From: a virus
Virus record (IMG/VR): IMGVR_UViG_3300022562_001644
Span: 27,959-91,958 of that record
DNA: 64,000 nt
Strand: one strand, 5' to 3'
Shown here: piece after piece, positions 41,064 to 50,072 of the stretch
How positions within the stretch are numbered: the stretch's first letter is position 1
Layout of the letters: each line of letters starts with the position of its first letter
Notes under the pieces: model-generated
Database searches by the model: none
The model's input: the letters and a program-made list of their open reading frames with translations, nothing else
Told to the model about the DNA's origin: nothing
Position numbers and translations under genes: made by a program

Positions 41064-41573
41064 ATGAGCGCAATAGCAGGAACCATCGCCTTCTTTGTCA
41101 TCGAAGAAGAGGAGCAACGAATACATGACGAACCAGAACCGGAGGCCGGTGACCTGGTATTGAACTCTGGGTCATTCCTCGTCTGTGAAACTGGCGTAAC
41201 AGCCAAGCTGTCCCCGCCGCTTGGCTTTCTGTCGCGTCACTACGAATGGAAATGGGTGCCTCCGGGAATCGGTGCCCTACGGCTAGCAGTACTGGGAGAG
41301 GGGGACACGCCAAGTACCCTCTACCGGTTCATGAACGAGAGGCAGAAAGATCAGCTAGAGATGGAGCTTGGGAAGGTCTACTGGACCTGCGAGGAACACA
41401 AAGATTTCCTCGAGCACAACTCCACGCTGGCCGATGATGTCTCAAGGATATGGGACTGGATGCCAAGCCTGGTATCCAAGTGTCCATATCAGTCAGTCAT
41501 TCACGACATCAACATGGTTCGAGATATGTCGGACCAGGAGCTAGACAGCTACGTGATGGCAAAATTGCTGTAG
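41064..41573 (+). CDS. Hypothetical protein, 169 aa
   Basis: It follows ssb by 23 nt with no obvious ribosome site, so it may be weakly expressed or coupled. The acidic N-terminus (VIEEEEQRIHDEPEPEAGD) is followed by a mixed alpha/beta body (ERQKDQLEMELGKVYWTCEE, LADDVSRIWDWMPSLVS). No family was recognised. Its 3' end holds the TAGTAT box of the next gene. Confidence 0.6.
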   Translation: MSAIAGTIAFFVIEEEEQRIHDEPEPEAGDLVLNSGSFLVCETGVTAKLSPPLGFLSRHYEWKWVPPGIGALRLAVLGEGDTPSTLYRFMNERQKDQLEMELGKVYWTCEEHKDFLEHNSTLADDVSRIWDWMPSLVSKCPYQSVIHDINMVRDMSDQELDSYVMAKLL

Positions 41574-41582
41574 TATCTGCCC
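41571..41582 (+). promoter_or_regulatory. Leaderless-type -10 box (TAGTAT) before gene at 41583
   Basis: TAGTAT (41571-41576) and CTGCCC lead into ATG 41583. The box begins with the stop codon of the upstream gene. No ribosome site and no clear -35 box are visible. Confidence 0.45.
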
Positions 41583-42104
41583 ATGGCAGATAGACTGTAT
41601 GACTACAGTGCGCTGACAGACGAACAGCGAAAGCATCTGGAGACTCTCGAGACAGAGATTCAACAGGCGCAAAAGAAGATACTGGACGAAGCTCCAGACC
41701 ATCTTCTGCAGCTCGGAGGAATCCTCCGACGCAGCACCGAAACAGAGAGTCTCGAAGAGTTCCGCAGCTACCTCCAGAAACATTCTATTGATATCGCTGG
41801 CGGCGAACGAGAGCTTGCACTGTTTCGTGACCTCCTCATCATCCGACGCATTGATTTGAAAGATCTAGAACCAGAGGCTAGGCAGCGACTCCGCTTCCAC
41901 ACCCTGATTCAGGAGAATCCAAAGAACATGAGCTCGGACTACAGGGCAGCGATCAGCGAGGGAGATATCCCAAACTGTCGTGACTGTAGATGGTTCGTCA
42001 CTCCACCAAATGACGGACAAGAGGGGTCAGACAAGGCTTGCGTTGAGTTTGGGACCAAGGGCGCCGACCAGGCGTGCTACGGGTTCACTAACAAGCTCAA
42101 CTAA
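41583..42104 (+). CDS. Hypothetical protein with C-terminal Cys cluster, 173 aa
   Basis: The N-terminal two thirds is helical (EQRKHLETLETEIQQAQKKI). The C-terminus has PNCRDCRWF ... DKACVEFG ... ACYGF, four cysteines in a CX2C...C...C pattern that may bind zinc or an iron-sulphur cluster. No family was recognised. It is the second gene after ssb and is probably also transcribed from its own leaderless box. Two hairpins follow at once. Confidence 0.6.
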   Translation: MADRLYDYSALTDEQRKHLETLETEIQQAQKKILDEAPDHLLQLGGILRRSTETESLEEFRSYLQKHSIDIAGGERELALFRDLLIIRRIDLKDLEPEARQRLRFHTLIQENPKNMSSDYRAAISEGDIPNCRDCRWFVTPPNDGQEGSDKACVEFGTKGADQACYGFTNKLN

Positions 42105-42171
42105 AAAGAACACAACAGCTGAGTGTTCTTTGCCGGTACGGGGATGTGGCTCCCCCTGTACCGGTTTTTTT
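42105..42171 (+). terminator. Tandem hairpin terminator
   Basis: First hairpin: AAAGAACAC (42105-42113) with GTGTTCTTT (42123-42131), a perfect 9 bp. Second: CCGGTAC-rich stem (42133-42164) followed by seven Ts (42165-42171). The second is the likely terminator of the ssb island's first transcript. Confidence 0.8.
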
Positions 42172-42197
42172 AGCCCCATAATCAGTGGTCGTTTTCG

Positions 42198-42216
42198 GGC
42201 ATAAGAATAGTGAACC
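42198..42216 (+). promoter_or_regulatory. Phage promoter motif GGCATAAGA-N4-TGAACC
   Basis: GGCATAAGA (42198-42206), ATAG, TGAACC (42211-42216), an exact match. The gene starts at 42235 (GTG) with an AAAGGAG ribosome site. It comes 27 nt after a terminator, so the gene forms its own transcription unit. Confidence 0.65.
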
Positions 42217-42234
42217 CAAAGAAAGGAGTACTTC

Positions 42235-42549
42235 GTGCTCAAAGACACTGTATTCACAGTCTTCCTGAGTGACCTGTCATTCATCGCAAGAACCTTGTGG
42301 AATGGCCACTTGGTCGCCAAGCATAACCAAAGAGTAATGCGCGGCGACCTGTGGCCGCTCTACAAGATTACGTCGAGCGATGGAGATGCTGTCACCTACA
42401 AAAGACTGTGTCCCCAATGCTGCGAACACGACATCAAACTCAATAAAGACTATTTTGAGTTCATGGCCTCGGATAGAGGCAAACGACGGCACGTCGAAAA
42501 GTGCGACAGATGCGGCAAAGCCGCACCCATGAAGAACGCGTCTAAGTGA
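42235..42549 (+). CDS. Small zinc-ribbon-like protein, 104 aa
   Basis: GTG start, AAAGGAG site. The C-terminal half has LCPQCC and KCDRCGK, two CX2C pairs about 33 residues apart, as in zinc-ribbon proteins that bind nucleic acid or RNA polymerase. The N-terminal part is hydrophobic and basic (VFLSDLSFIARTLWNGHLVA). It sits directly opposite the 3' end of the zincin gene and near the RNA polymerase gene, but a transcriptional role is only a guess. Confidence 0.6.
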   Translation: MLKDTVFTVFLSDLSFIARTLWNGHLVAKHNQRVMRGDLWPLYKITSSDGDAVTYKRLCPQCCEHDIKLNKDYFEFMASDRGKRRHVEKCDRCGKAAPMKNASK

Positions 42550-42579
42550 CGCCCGAGCTGGCCGGAGCCAGTATGTAGA

Positions 42580-42633
42580 AGCCCGTACTACGTGCGGGTG
42601 GAAAGAGCCCGTACTACGTGCGGGTTCTTTTTT
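42580..42633 (+). terminator. Tandem identical hairpins with T-run
   Basis: The 20-bp unit AGCCCGTACTACGTGCGGGT occurs twice (42580-42599 and 42606-42625). Each copy can fold a CCCGTAC/GTGCGGG stem with a 3-nt loop. The second copy is followed by TTCTTTTTT. This is a terminator for the + strand gene; its T-run overlaps the stop of the opposing gene at 42632. Confidence 0.7.
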
Positions 42634-43735
42634 AGCCTACGGTCGCAATACGGAACCCGCGCTGTGGGTTGTAGAGCGATTCAAGCAAGTCCTTGTGATA
42701 CATGCGATTGCTCGGCGGCTTGGCCTGGCTTCGACCTCGAGCAGTCGCAGACAGCCTGGAGTTCGGTTTGATTGACTTGGGCTTCGGTGGAGTTCTTCCA
42801 CCGATGTGCCAAGCAGCCGCCGCAATGCTTCGAAGGAGGCCCGGAGCCTTCACTTCATTGCCGGGCATCGCTGCAGCCTGCTTTTCCTCACCCTTCTCCC
42901 TGAGCGTCTTCATGAGGTTCTTTGCGACAAGAGTCGCAAGCACCGTTCCAAAAGCTGGGCCAACATAGGTTGCGAAGGCCGGTCCCATCTCCCTGATGAC
43001 CTTTGCGGCCCCAAGGCCCTGGCTACGAGCTCCCTTAATAGCCTTTGCCGTGGCTCTCGCCTCCTCCGCAATTTCAGGGATGTGCGTTGCGCCAGCCAGG
43101 GCCGGGGCGTAATCGTAGGCAAACTGACCGAGGGTCGAAGTGTCCTCGTCTGGCGGCATGATAGTTCGACCAAGAAGCGCATAGCGACTCATGCTTCCAG
43201 GGAGACCCGATGACATAGCTGCAGCTCTCTGGAGGACCTTTCTTGCCGCATGGCTCCCCCTTACCGGAGAAGCGTGCCCGATCTCATGGAACGCCATCGG
43301 AAGAGAGGTGGTGCTGAGCCCGATATGAGATCCAATTTCTGGAACCTCTTGGCCAATGCTCTTGAGGACACGCTTTCGGACACGATCCAGCAAATCCTCG
43401 TCTGCAATGAAGTATGCGTTTCTGGTCGACCGTGCAATCGGATCCAGTCCTGCAACGATCGGAACAGCCACACCGCTCTCTCGGGCAAATCGCTGTATAG
43501 CTTTAACCTCCTTGCGGGAGAATTCGGCAATATCTTGGAGGAGAGTTCCACCCTCGGCTGCGATCGGTTGTCCGCTAGAAAGAGCCTGGGACAGGAAGCT
43601 CGGTGCACCGCCAGTAATATGACCTGTTACACGAGGGATTCCCTCGAAGATCGCAGCAGCAGCAAGAGCTGGAGACACTCCCAGCTTCTTTTTTAGTTCC
43701 TGGTCGATTTCGCGAGTGTCCTCGTCTCTAGACAT
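42632..43735 (-). CDS. Zincin-like paralogue, 367 aa
   Basis: HEIGH (His150, Glu151, His154) lies in LPMAFHEIGHASPVRGSH. The following region to REKGEEKQ aligns by eye with the 23197 protein: ALAGATHIPEIAEEARATAK resembles EIAGATIAATTLYPEAKASV, and the FATYVGPAFGTVLATLVAKN helix resembles TYVLGAIPTIVGLSLARKYM. The start codon shares a base with the RNA polymerase stop. Metal-dependent protease function is inferred. The basic tail is Pro/Arg-rich. Confidence 0.55.
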   Translation of the reverse strand: MSRDEDTREIDQELKKKLGVSPALAAAAIFEGIPRVTGHITGGAPSFLSQALSSGQPIAAEGGTLLQDIAEFSRKEVKAIQRFARESGVAVPIVAGLDPIARSTRNAYFIADEDLLDRVRKRVLKSIGQEVPEIGSHIGLSTTSLPMAFHEIGHASPVRGSHAARKVLQRAAAMSSGLPGSMSRYALLGRTIMPPDEDTSTLGQFAYDYAPALAGATHIPEIAEEARATAKAIKGARSQGLGAAKVIREMGPAFATYVGPAFGTVLATLVAKNLMKTLREKGEEKQAAAMPGNEVKAPGLLRSIAAAAWHIGGRTPPKPKSIKPNSRLSATARGRSQAKPPSNRMYHKDLLESLYNPQRGFRIATVG

Positions 43736-46700
43736 TAGTAGACCCCTTCACCTTTTTTGCCGATAGGCTCAACGCCAAACTCGGCTCCATAGGCGAAAGC
43801 TGGAATCGGTGCGTACCCGTGAATATCGCTTTCTTGCATTTTGGTGGCTCCCTGGATCAGGGCATCCTTGATCTCACGATACCCCATCTGGCTCATCCAG
43901 TCTTCACGCAACATGGGAACTCGCTCAATTCCAGCCAGGAACGGGGCATCCTCTATGGGCTTAGGACCAACCTCGACACTGCTTTTACCTGAACGCTCCA
44001 GGATAGTCTTCACCCTGTCGTCGATGACATCACCCTTCTTGGCGCCCGCAACATCCTCGAGGAGCTTGTGGCCGAGGGCCTCGCTTAGCGGCATTTTTCC
44101 AAGCGACCTATTGTTGAAGTCCTGCACAACTGTCCAAGGAGCAATGTCACCAGGCAGAAATTCACTGTCCCCCGGGTCAATCACTTTCGTTGTATTGCCA
44201 ACGGCGCGCATCACCGTCTCCACAGCCCTCCTCCTAATCGGAACTCCCTGGCCCTCATAGGCTTCTTGGATTTGCCCGGAGACATAGTCTTGGGCCTCCA
44301 ACATACCCTTCAGCTTGACGAGCTCCTTTGGCTGAACGAGCCCCTTCGACAAAATGTCTCCTTTATTTACCGATGCACCAACCCGGGCTTTCGCGGAATC
44401 CCACATGTCACCTTCGACGAAATGTGGCTTACCTCCGATGTAGACATCTTTTCCACCCTTCTTGTCCTCAACCTTCTCGATCTTTCCAGACTTCTCAGCG
44501 AGCGTTGCCTTGCCACGCTCGATTTTGTGCATGGTGAATAGTTTGTCGATCTTGTCGTAACCAGTTACGACGCCTCGAGTCCCAGAAATACCACCTTGGT
44601 GGAAGGTTCTCATGGTCATCTGAGTCAAGGGCTCAGAGAGAGCCTGCCCAGACACCGCTCCAACGTTGTCTCCGATGGACGGGCTTTGCCCATACTCATT
44701 TAGTCCATAGCACTTTGAGCAAAGACCCTTCGGTTTACTGCATGTAAGCGGAGACCGGACCTTGACTGAGTCAACCCTGCGATCCCGCAGGGTATTCATA
44801 AGTGAAGAAGTGATTGGGTCACCTGCCCTGGCGAGAACGGTGCTTCCGACTTTGATGTCTTTGGCGAGAAAACGGTCTTCGATATCCTGTGGGCGGAAAG
44901 CACCCTTGCTGTCCTTAAGTTTGATGTCCAACCCATTCTCTGTGCCACAGTCAACGTCGGAGATCACCTCAGTAATCGAGGTCGCCATGATGTTCTTGTT
45001 GAAGGCGCCAGGGTTTGCGGTCTGGAGTTGCTTGTCGACGGCGGCTGCTCGAGCTCCGTAGAGGGTGCTCCAGTAGTCTGAGAAGGGTAGTCCCTCCGCA
45101 AACGACTTTGTCACCGGCACGGGAATTGGGTTTCCCTTATGATCATCAACCATGAACGGGGCCGAAACAATTTGCTTGAGCTGGTTCATGTTTCCGCGCG
45201 CGCCAGACTGAACCATTAGGCGGAAGTTGTTGGGTTGCTGATCAAGCCCTTTCTCGACAGCCTTGTCGAGCTCTTCGTTTGCCCTGGCAACAATCTCGGT
45301 CGCCATCTCTCGACCCTTTGGGGTTTTGAGGTTCAGCTTGCCTATGCGAGCTTCTGTCTCTGAGAAGATTCGGTCTTTTCCTGGGATGTTTGGCAGAAGA
45401 TCTTTGATGCCGACGGTGAAGCCAGTCCTGTAGGTGTGCTCGTCACCCATTTCCTTCAGCTTGTCGACCACTTTACCGTGGTCTCGCGGAAGCTCCTCTG
45501 CAATATCCTTCATGAGACCAGCCAGGCCGTTCTTGTCGAGCGTCTTGCCCCCCCACTTCTTTTGAGCCTCGGGCGGAAGCTCTTTCATTATCTTCTTTTG
45601 CCCCTCCGGATCCTTCGATAGCAAGTAAAGGCCAAGGGCCGCCTCGTTCTGGGGCTGAATCATGATTTGCCCGGTGCCTGGATTGTAGAGGTTGTTGGAG
45701 GGGAGCATTTTCTCCGCCTCCCTTACGGCATCTGTGAGCACCGGAACATGGATCGTCATGGCATCGCCATCGAAGTCTGCGTTGAACCCCTTAACAACCA
45801 GCGGGGGGATCTTGACAGCCTTTCCGTCAGTCAGCCTTGGCTTGAATGCCATGATGCTGAACTTGTGAAGTGACGGAGCCCTGTTCAGCATGACTGGTCT
45901 CTCGGACATTTCTGCTTCAAGCATCGAGCGGGCGATTGGAGTCCTGTTCTTCACCTCGTCGCTCGCTTGTACTGGGTTCATTCCAGACTGGCTGGTAAGT
46001 CGCCTGATGACGAATGGTTCGAACAGGCTCCAAGACATCTCTTCTGGAAGACCTACTTCATCAACCCCAAGCTTTGGCTCCGGGATGATCGTTCCGCGGC
46101 CGACCAGGTTTTGCTGCCGTCGAAGAACTTTGTACTGAAAAAAACCTTCCTTGGCCTTCGGACCCTTGAGCTGCTCAACAATGCCCTTTGGTCGACGTGC
46201 TTCCGGATAGAACGCAATCGGTTTCCCGAGGCCAGCCACCGCCTGAACGCCCTCGTAGAGTTTCTGTCGGAGGTCGGCCTTGATCTCGTCGTCTATAAAC
46301 GGGGTTTCGTTCTGCCACTTGAGCTCATTGCTGATCAGGCCGACGTCGCGGTAGAGCGTGTTGATGCCGGGGTTCGATAGCTTGCCGTCTTCGAGCTCAG
46401 CGATTGGGCGGAAAATCGGGGGAAGAACCGGGATCTTTGTCTGTAGGTAAGCCTCCTCGGGGCGTACCTTGAGCTTCTTGAGGGCGCTGAGGTACTTGAG
46501 CTTCTTGTTGGCCTCATCGAGCTTGCTCTCGCTCTTGGCTGTCTTGGCCTTCTCGGTCCACTGCTTGATCTGGTCATCTACGTCAATGTTCCCAAGGATG
46601 ACCTTGAATGCGTTGCCCCCTGTAACGCCCTGGTCGGCAAACTCTCCGGTGTTTGGATCAACGAATAGTTCTCCACGAACTAGGCCCATGTATTGCTGGT

Positions 46701-49700
46701 TGTTCAGGCTCGTCAGCTTCTTGATTGGATCGGCGAAAACCGGATTGGGTATTGGCTCTGGAAGCTCAATGTGTCCCCAGCGGTCTCCCATCCTGCCACC
46801 GAAGGTGAAGGTGTCCATGAGTCCACCCTTTTCCTCCTTTAGATTCTTTGCCCGAAGGAAGACGGGGTCTTTTACTTCGCCGTTGCTGAGCTTCTCGACC
46901 TCGCGATCCGTCATCGGGCCGAGAACCATCTTCGACCCTCTCTTCTGGACATTGACTCCAGCACCCTTCAGATAGGCCTCAAACTTGCGGTAAGCAAATG
47001 TGGGCTCAGGCTGAGGTTTCAGTAAGCCAGAACTTGCCCCAGCCGACAGCCAATCCCAGAACGGTTGATTCTGGGTTGCCTTGTAAGTGGCCATCTCCCT
47101 GAGATTTGCTCGAGAGCCGTGAGAGAGCATCGAGTAAAAGCTGATAAGGTCGAGGGCCTTGGACCCATCATCTCCACCGCGAAGAGGGGATCGGTTGATG
47201 TCGTATTTACCCTCTGAGCGAGCGGAGAACTGAGAGGTCGCCTGTTTTGACAGCTTCAGGATGTACTGGGGTCCAGTGAGAACCTCGCCGAGAGGTTCTT
47301 TAGAGTGGGGATCAAACAGTGTCTCCGTGTCACTAATACCAGCTTTCTTGAGATCGGCCTCAACCTTGCGAACGTAGTCCTCGCCCGAGAAGTTGTCGAC
47401 GACATAGGGCTTGCCCGTCTTCTCGGCAATTTTCGCTGCAGCAGTCTCAAGAATCTGAGAAGGATTTATACGGCTGACGATGCCGTGCGGATTGAGCAAG
47501 ATATCGACAGGCTTGCCGTCATTGGTGTACGGGGCTTCCCCGTCTGGAATAATCTTCGTGATGATTCCTTTTCCACCGTGTCTGTTGGTTAGCTTGTCGC
47601 CGATCTGGGCAGGCTCTCGAGTCTTGATGTAGACCTTAGCCTTCTTTCCAGAGCGGACAACATCGACAACTTCACCTTCGACGTCTCCCGTCCATGACTC
47701 TTGGAATCCCTTTCTTGAAGGGAAACTGGCCCCCAGCCTCTTCATGATTGTGTAGTCAGGGTCTTGCCGGTTCTCGCGAACGCCAACGAAAATAGGGTCG
47801 CCCTTTTTCAGGACAGTCCCCTTCTTCACAACGCCGTCATTGTCCAAGGTGGACTGTTGCTCGAGGGTGAGATCACCCTTCCAGGCCACGCGCTTTTTCA
47901 GAGACAGTTCGGTCGTGTTGTCTGCTTGGGCGCCATACTCATGCATGTGCTCGCTCGTTAGCTTTTGAGCCGCTGACTCAGTAATGACGATCCCGTCTTC
48001 GAAGTTATAACCTTTCCATGGAATGTAGGCCGCCTTGAGATTCGTTCCCAACGCAAGGGTTCCTCCATCCGTGAAATTGGAGTCGGCGATGACATCTCCA
48101 GCCGCAACCTTGTCACCGACGCTCACCCGCGGGCTTGCATGCAGGAATGACTTATGGTTAAGCGGCATATTGTTGTAGAGAGGCTGCTCTACTTCCCCAT
48201 CTTTCGTTTCTATGACGACCTTGCTTTTGGATACACTTTTGACGACGCCGTCGTCCTGGGCTCTCAATGAAAATCCAGAGCCAATCGTGTTCTCTATTGT
48301 CGTCTTTCCGATTTTGACCTGAACAAAAGGAGCTTCTCTGCCTGACAGCGGAATCGCCTGCTCTGACATCTTTGTGGCCATCTGAGCTCGCACACCCTGA
48401 GCCGATGGCAGAAACGGTATGGTATTTGTTGCAATCGAAAAAGCCTGTTTCGATGACCGGAGAACAGCATCAACTTCCCTCTGGTCAACCAGCTGATGCT
48501 CGCCATCAACAATAGCCTTGACCTTCTTGCCTTTGAACTTTCCATCTTGAAACTGATCAGGAAGGGCAACAACCATCTGCCTCATGTCACTGGGTGACAC
48601 AGCCCTGGTTGTTTTCTTTCGGACGTCGTAGACCTGGGTGAGGAGATCACCCCCCTTCTTCCTGGCCCCCAGTGGAAGATTCATGACAATGCCGATCTTC
48701 TCTGAGTCAGGCGTGTGAATCGGATCGATGTATCCAAGGTGAGATGGATGCACGGAGCGCTCCTCAGCCCTGACCATCATGGGGTCCTTGATTCCGCCCT
48801 CGCCCATGACAGTAATCTTCGACATACCGTTTAGCATGTGAAGTGGGTTTGTCTGATCGGGGGTATTCGACAGAGTCGACTGTGTGAAGAATGATGTCAG
48901 GGCAGGGGTGAACTGACTGGCACTAATCAGCTCATCAACACGCTTAGGTGGAGCTTTCTGGTTGTTCATCTTCCGATGAATCTTTTTTCGGAATTCATTG
49001 ATCTTCTGAGTCAACTCGCCGTTCGGCTTGAAAAACCGTTCGCGCATGACATCGGAGAGGGAAAGGACCTTCTTGTATTCAAGAGCCTGCCTGTCATCTG
49101 GCCCACGCTCACCGGCCACGGCTCGCAGAAGCTCCTTGCTGCCAACAAGGACGGCCTCGGGGGAGAGCTTACTGAACTCTTTGCCGATGGTGTTCTTAGT
49201 AACCTCTGGGCGCAACTCGTGCTCTTCGAAGTACTCACGGATCGCCTTCGCTGCATCGTCTGCTGACTCATACTTGGTTGAGGTGAAATGTTCAGCGGCC
49301 TTTAGAACGGATTGCTCAGCCTTCTTGGGTGAGACGGCTTTGTTGACTGCAAGGATCCTGTCGCCCCACGCCTTGGCAAGCTGACCATCTGTCATTCCCA
49401 TGCGAGAAAGAATCGGGTATAGCGGAACCCCGCTTGTATCGGCTGCTCCGCGCATAAGCCGAAATGTCTCACTCTTCGGGTCAAACCGAACATCGAATGC
49501 TCGACCGGCGATGTTGACCTCCGTCTTGAGGCTCCGGTTCTTCATCTCGGTGATGTAGATCCCAGGCTTCCTGCGAAGCTGGTTGTTCACCTGATAGTGT
49601 TTTCCATCGACAATGAAGCTGCCTAGGTCCGTGCTCTTAGGAAGGGTTGCGAGCTTAATCTTGCTGGATGACGAGATTACCTTTCCGCTATTCCGGTCTA

Positions 49701-49926
49701 CGAGCTCGACGGTTCCGTAGACTGGAACGCCCCAGGTCCTGTCCTTTCTCACAGCCTCTTTTTGAGACTGCCAATCCGATGTGTCTTTGTTGTCTTCGAC
49801 CCAAATATCTTTGGCTCGAAGTTGCAGCCCCGTGGCCGCGGCCTGCACATCCAGCGCCTTGGAGAAGGCTGTCTTCACATCCTTCTTCACTATTTCAAAC
49901 TGGTCTTGGTAGTCGAACGTTTCCAT
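43735..49926 (-). CDS. rpoBC: Single-chain DNA-directed RNA polymerase, beta-beta' fusion, 2063 aa
   Basis: One reading frame contains both large catalytic subunits. The beta part (~1-1000) has GSFIVDGKHYQVNNQLRRKP (~103), PDQTNPL (Asp357), HPSHLGYIDPIHTPDSEKIG (~395), PWKGYNFEDGIVITE (~640), IGDKLTNRHGGKGIITKI (~780) and the flap segment VDILLNPHGIVSRINPSQIL. The beta' part has RWGHIELPEP (~1050), RPVMLNRAPSLHKFSIMAF and the Mg site NADFDGD (1382-1388). Its zinc cysteines are C1660/C1729/C1736/C1739 (E. coli spacing 74-7-3, here 69-7-3), and its trigger helices are EPLTQMTMRTFHQGG. All catalytic elements are present and no alpha subunit is seen. It is ~700 residues shorter than E. coli beta plus beta'. 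Confidence 0.92.
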   Translation of the reverse strand: METFDYQDQFEIVKKDVKTAFSKALDVQAAATGLQLRAKDIWVEDNKDTSDWQSQKEAVRKDRTWGVPVYGTVELVDRNSGKVISSSSKIKLATLPKSTDLGSFIVDGKHYQVNNQLRRKPGIYITEMKNRSLKTEVNIAGRAFDVRFDPKSETFRLMRGAADTSGVPLYPILSRMGMTDGQLAKAWGDRILAVNKAVSPKKAEQSVLKAAEHFTSTKYESADDAAKAIREYFEEHELRPEVTKNTIGKEFSKLSPEAVLVGSKELLRAVAGERGPDDRQALEYKKVLSLSDVMRERFFKPNGELTQKINEFRKKIHRKMNNQKAPPKRVDELISASQFTPALTSFFTQSTLSNTPDQTNPLHMLNGMSKITVMGEGGIKDPMMVRAEERSVHPSHLGYIDPIHTPDSEKIGIVMNLPLGARKKGGDLLTQVYDVRKKTTRAVSPSDMRQMVVALPDQFQDGKFKGKKVKAIVDGEHQLVDQREVDAVLRSSKQAFSIATNTIPFLPSAQGVRAQMATKMSEQAIPLSGREAPFVQVKIGKTTIENTIGSGFSLRAQDDGVVKSVSKSKVVIETKDGEVEQPLYNNMPLNHKSFLHASPRVSVGDKVAAGDVIADSNFTDGGTLALGTNLKAAYIPWKGYNFEDGIVITESAAQKLTSEHMHEYGAQADNTTELSLKKRVAWKGDLTLEQQSTLDNDGVVKKGTVLKKGDPIFVGVRENRQDPDYTIMKRLGASFPSRKGFQESWTGDVEGEVVDVVRSGKKAKVYIKTREPAQIGDKLTNRHGGKGIITKIIPDGEAPYTNDGKPVDILLNPHGIVSRINPSQILETAAAKIAEKTGKPYVVDNFSGEDYVRKVEADLKKAGISDTETLFDPHSKEPLGEVLTGPQYILKLSKQATSQFSARSEGKYDINRSPLRGGDDGSKALDLISFYSMLSHGSRANLREMATYKATQNQPFWDWLSAGASSGLLKPQPEPTFAYRKFEAYLKGAGVNVQKRGSKMVLGPMTDREVEKLSNGEVKDPVFLRAKNLKEEKGGLMDTFTFGGRMGDRWGHIELPEPIPNPVFADPIKKLTSLNNQQYMGLVRGELFVDPNTGEFADQGVTGGNAFKVILGNIDVDDQIKQWTEKAKTAKSESKLDEANKKLKYLSALKKLKVRPEEAYLQTKIPVLPPIFRPIAELEDGKLSNPGINTLYRDVGLISNELKWQNETPFIDDEIKADLRQKLYEGVQAVAGLGKPIAFYPEARRPKGIVEQLKGPKAKEGFFQYKVLRRQQNLVGRGTIIPEPKLGVDEVGLPEEMSWSLFEPFVIRRLTSQSGMNPVQASDEVKNRTPIARSMLEAEMSERPVMLNRAPSLHKFSIMAFKPRLTDGKAVKIPPLVVKGFNADFDGDAMTIHVPVLTDAVREAEKMLPSNNLYNPGTGQIMIQPQNEAALGLYLLSKDPEGQKKIMKELPPEAQKKWGGKTLDKNGLAGLMKDIAEELPRDHGKVVDKLKEMGDEHTYRTGFTVGIKDLLPNIPGKDRIFSETEARIGKLNLKTPKGREMATEIVARANEELDKAVEKGLDQQPNNFRLMVQSGARGNMNQLKQIVSAPFMVDDHKGNPIPVPVTKSFAEGLPFSDYWSTLYGARAAAVDKQLQTANPGAFNKNIMATSITEVISDVDCGTENGLDIKLKDSKGAFRPQDIEDRFLAKDIKVGSTVLARAGDPITSSLMNTLRDRRVDSVKVRSPLTCSKPKGLCSKCYGLNEYGQSPSIGDNVGAVSGQALSEPLTQMTMRTFHQGGISGTRGVVTGYDKIDKLFTMHKIERGKATLAEKSGKIEKVEDKKGGKDVYIGGKPHFVEGDMWDSAKARVGASVNKGDILSKGLVQPKELVKLKGMLEAQDYVSGQIQEAYEGQGVPIRRRAVETVMRAVGNTTKVIDPGDSEFLPGDIAPWTVVQDFNNRSLGKMPLSEALGHKLLEDVAGAKKGDVIDDRVKTILERSGKSSVEVGPKPIEDAPFLAGIERVPMLREDWMSQMGYREIKDALIQGATKMQESDIHGYAPIPAFAYGAEFGVEPIGKKGEGVY

Positions 49927-50072
49927 GCGTCACGAGCTCTTTTCTGGCACAAGGTTTTTGAACGAGGAAGCCCACGCCCGCAAAGGAGATTATCACCTGG
50001 GAAAACCCAACAATAACGTCTTTGTAATAGCTTCTATCCAAGAAAGCGAAAAAGCACTAGAGGAGGACCTGA

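Noticed and set aside
42580-42625. 20-bp direct repeats read as attachment site or start of a repeat array
   Set aside because: Each unit folds into a hairpin and the second is followed by a T-run, which fits a duplicated terminator better; only two copies exist, so it is not a CRISPR or iteron array.
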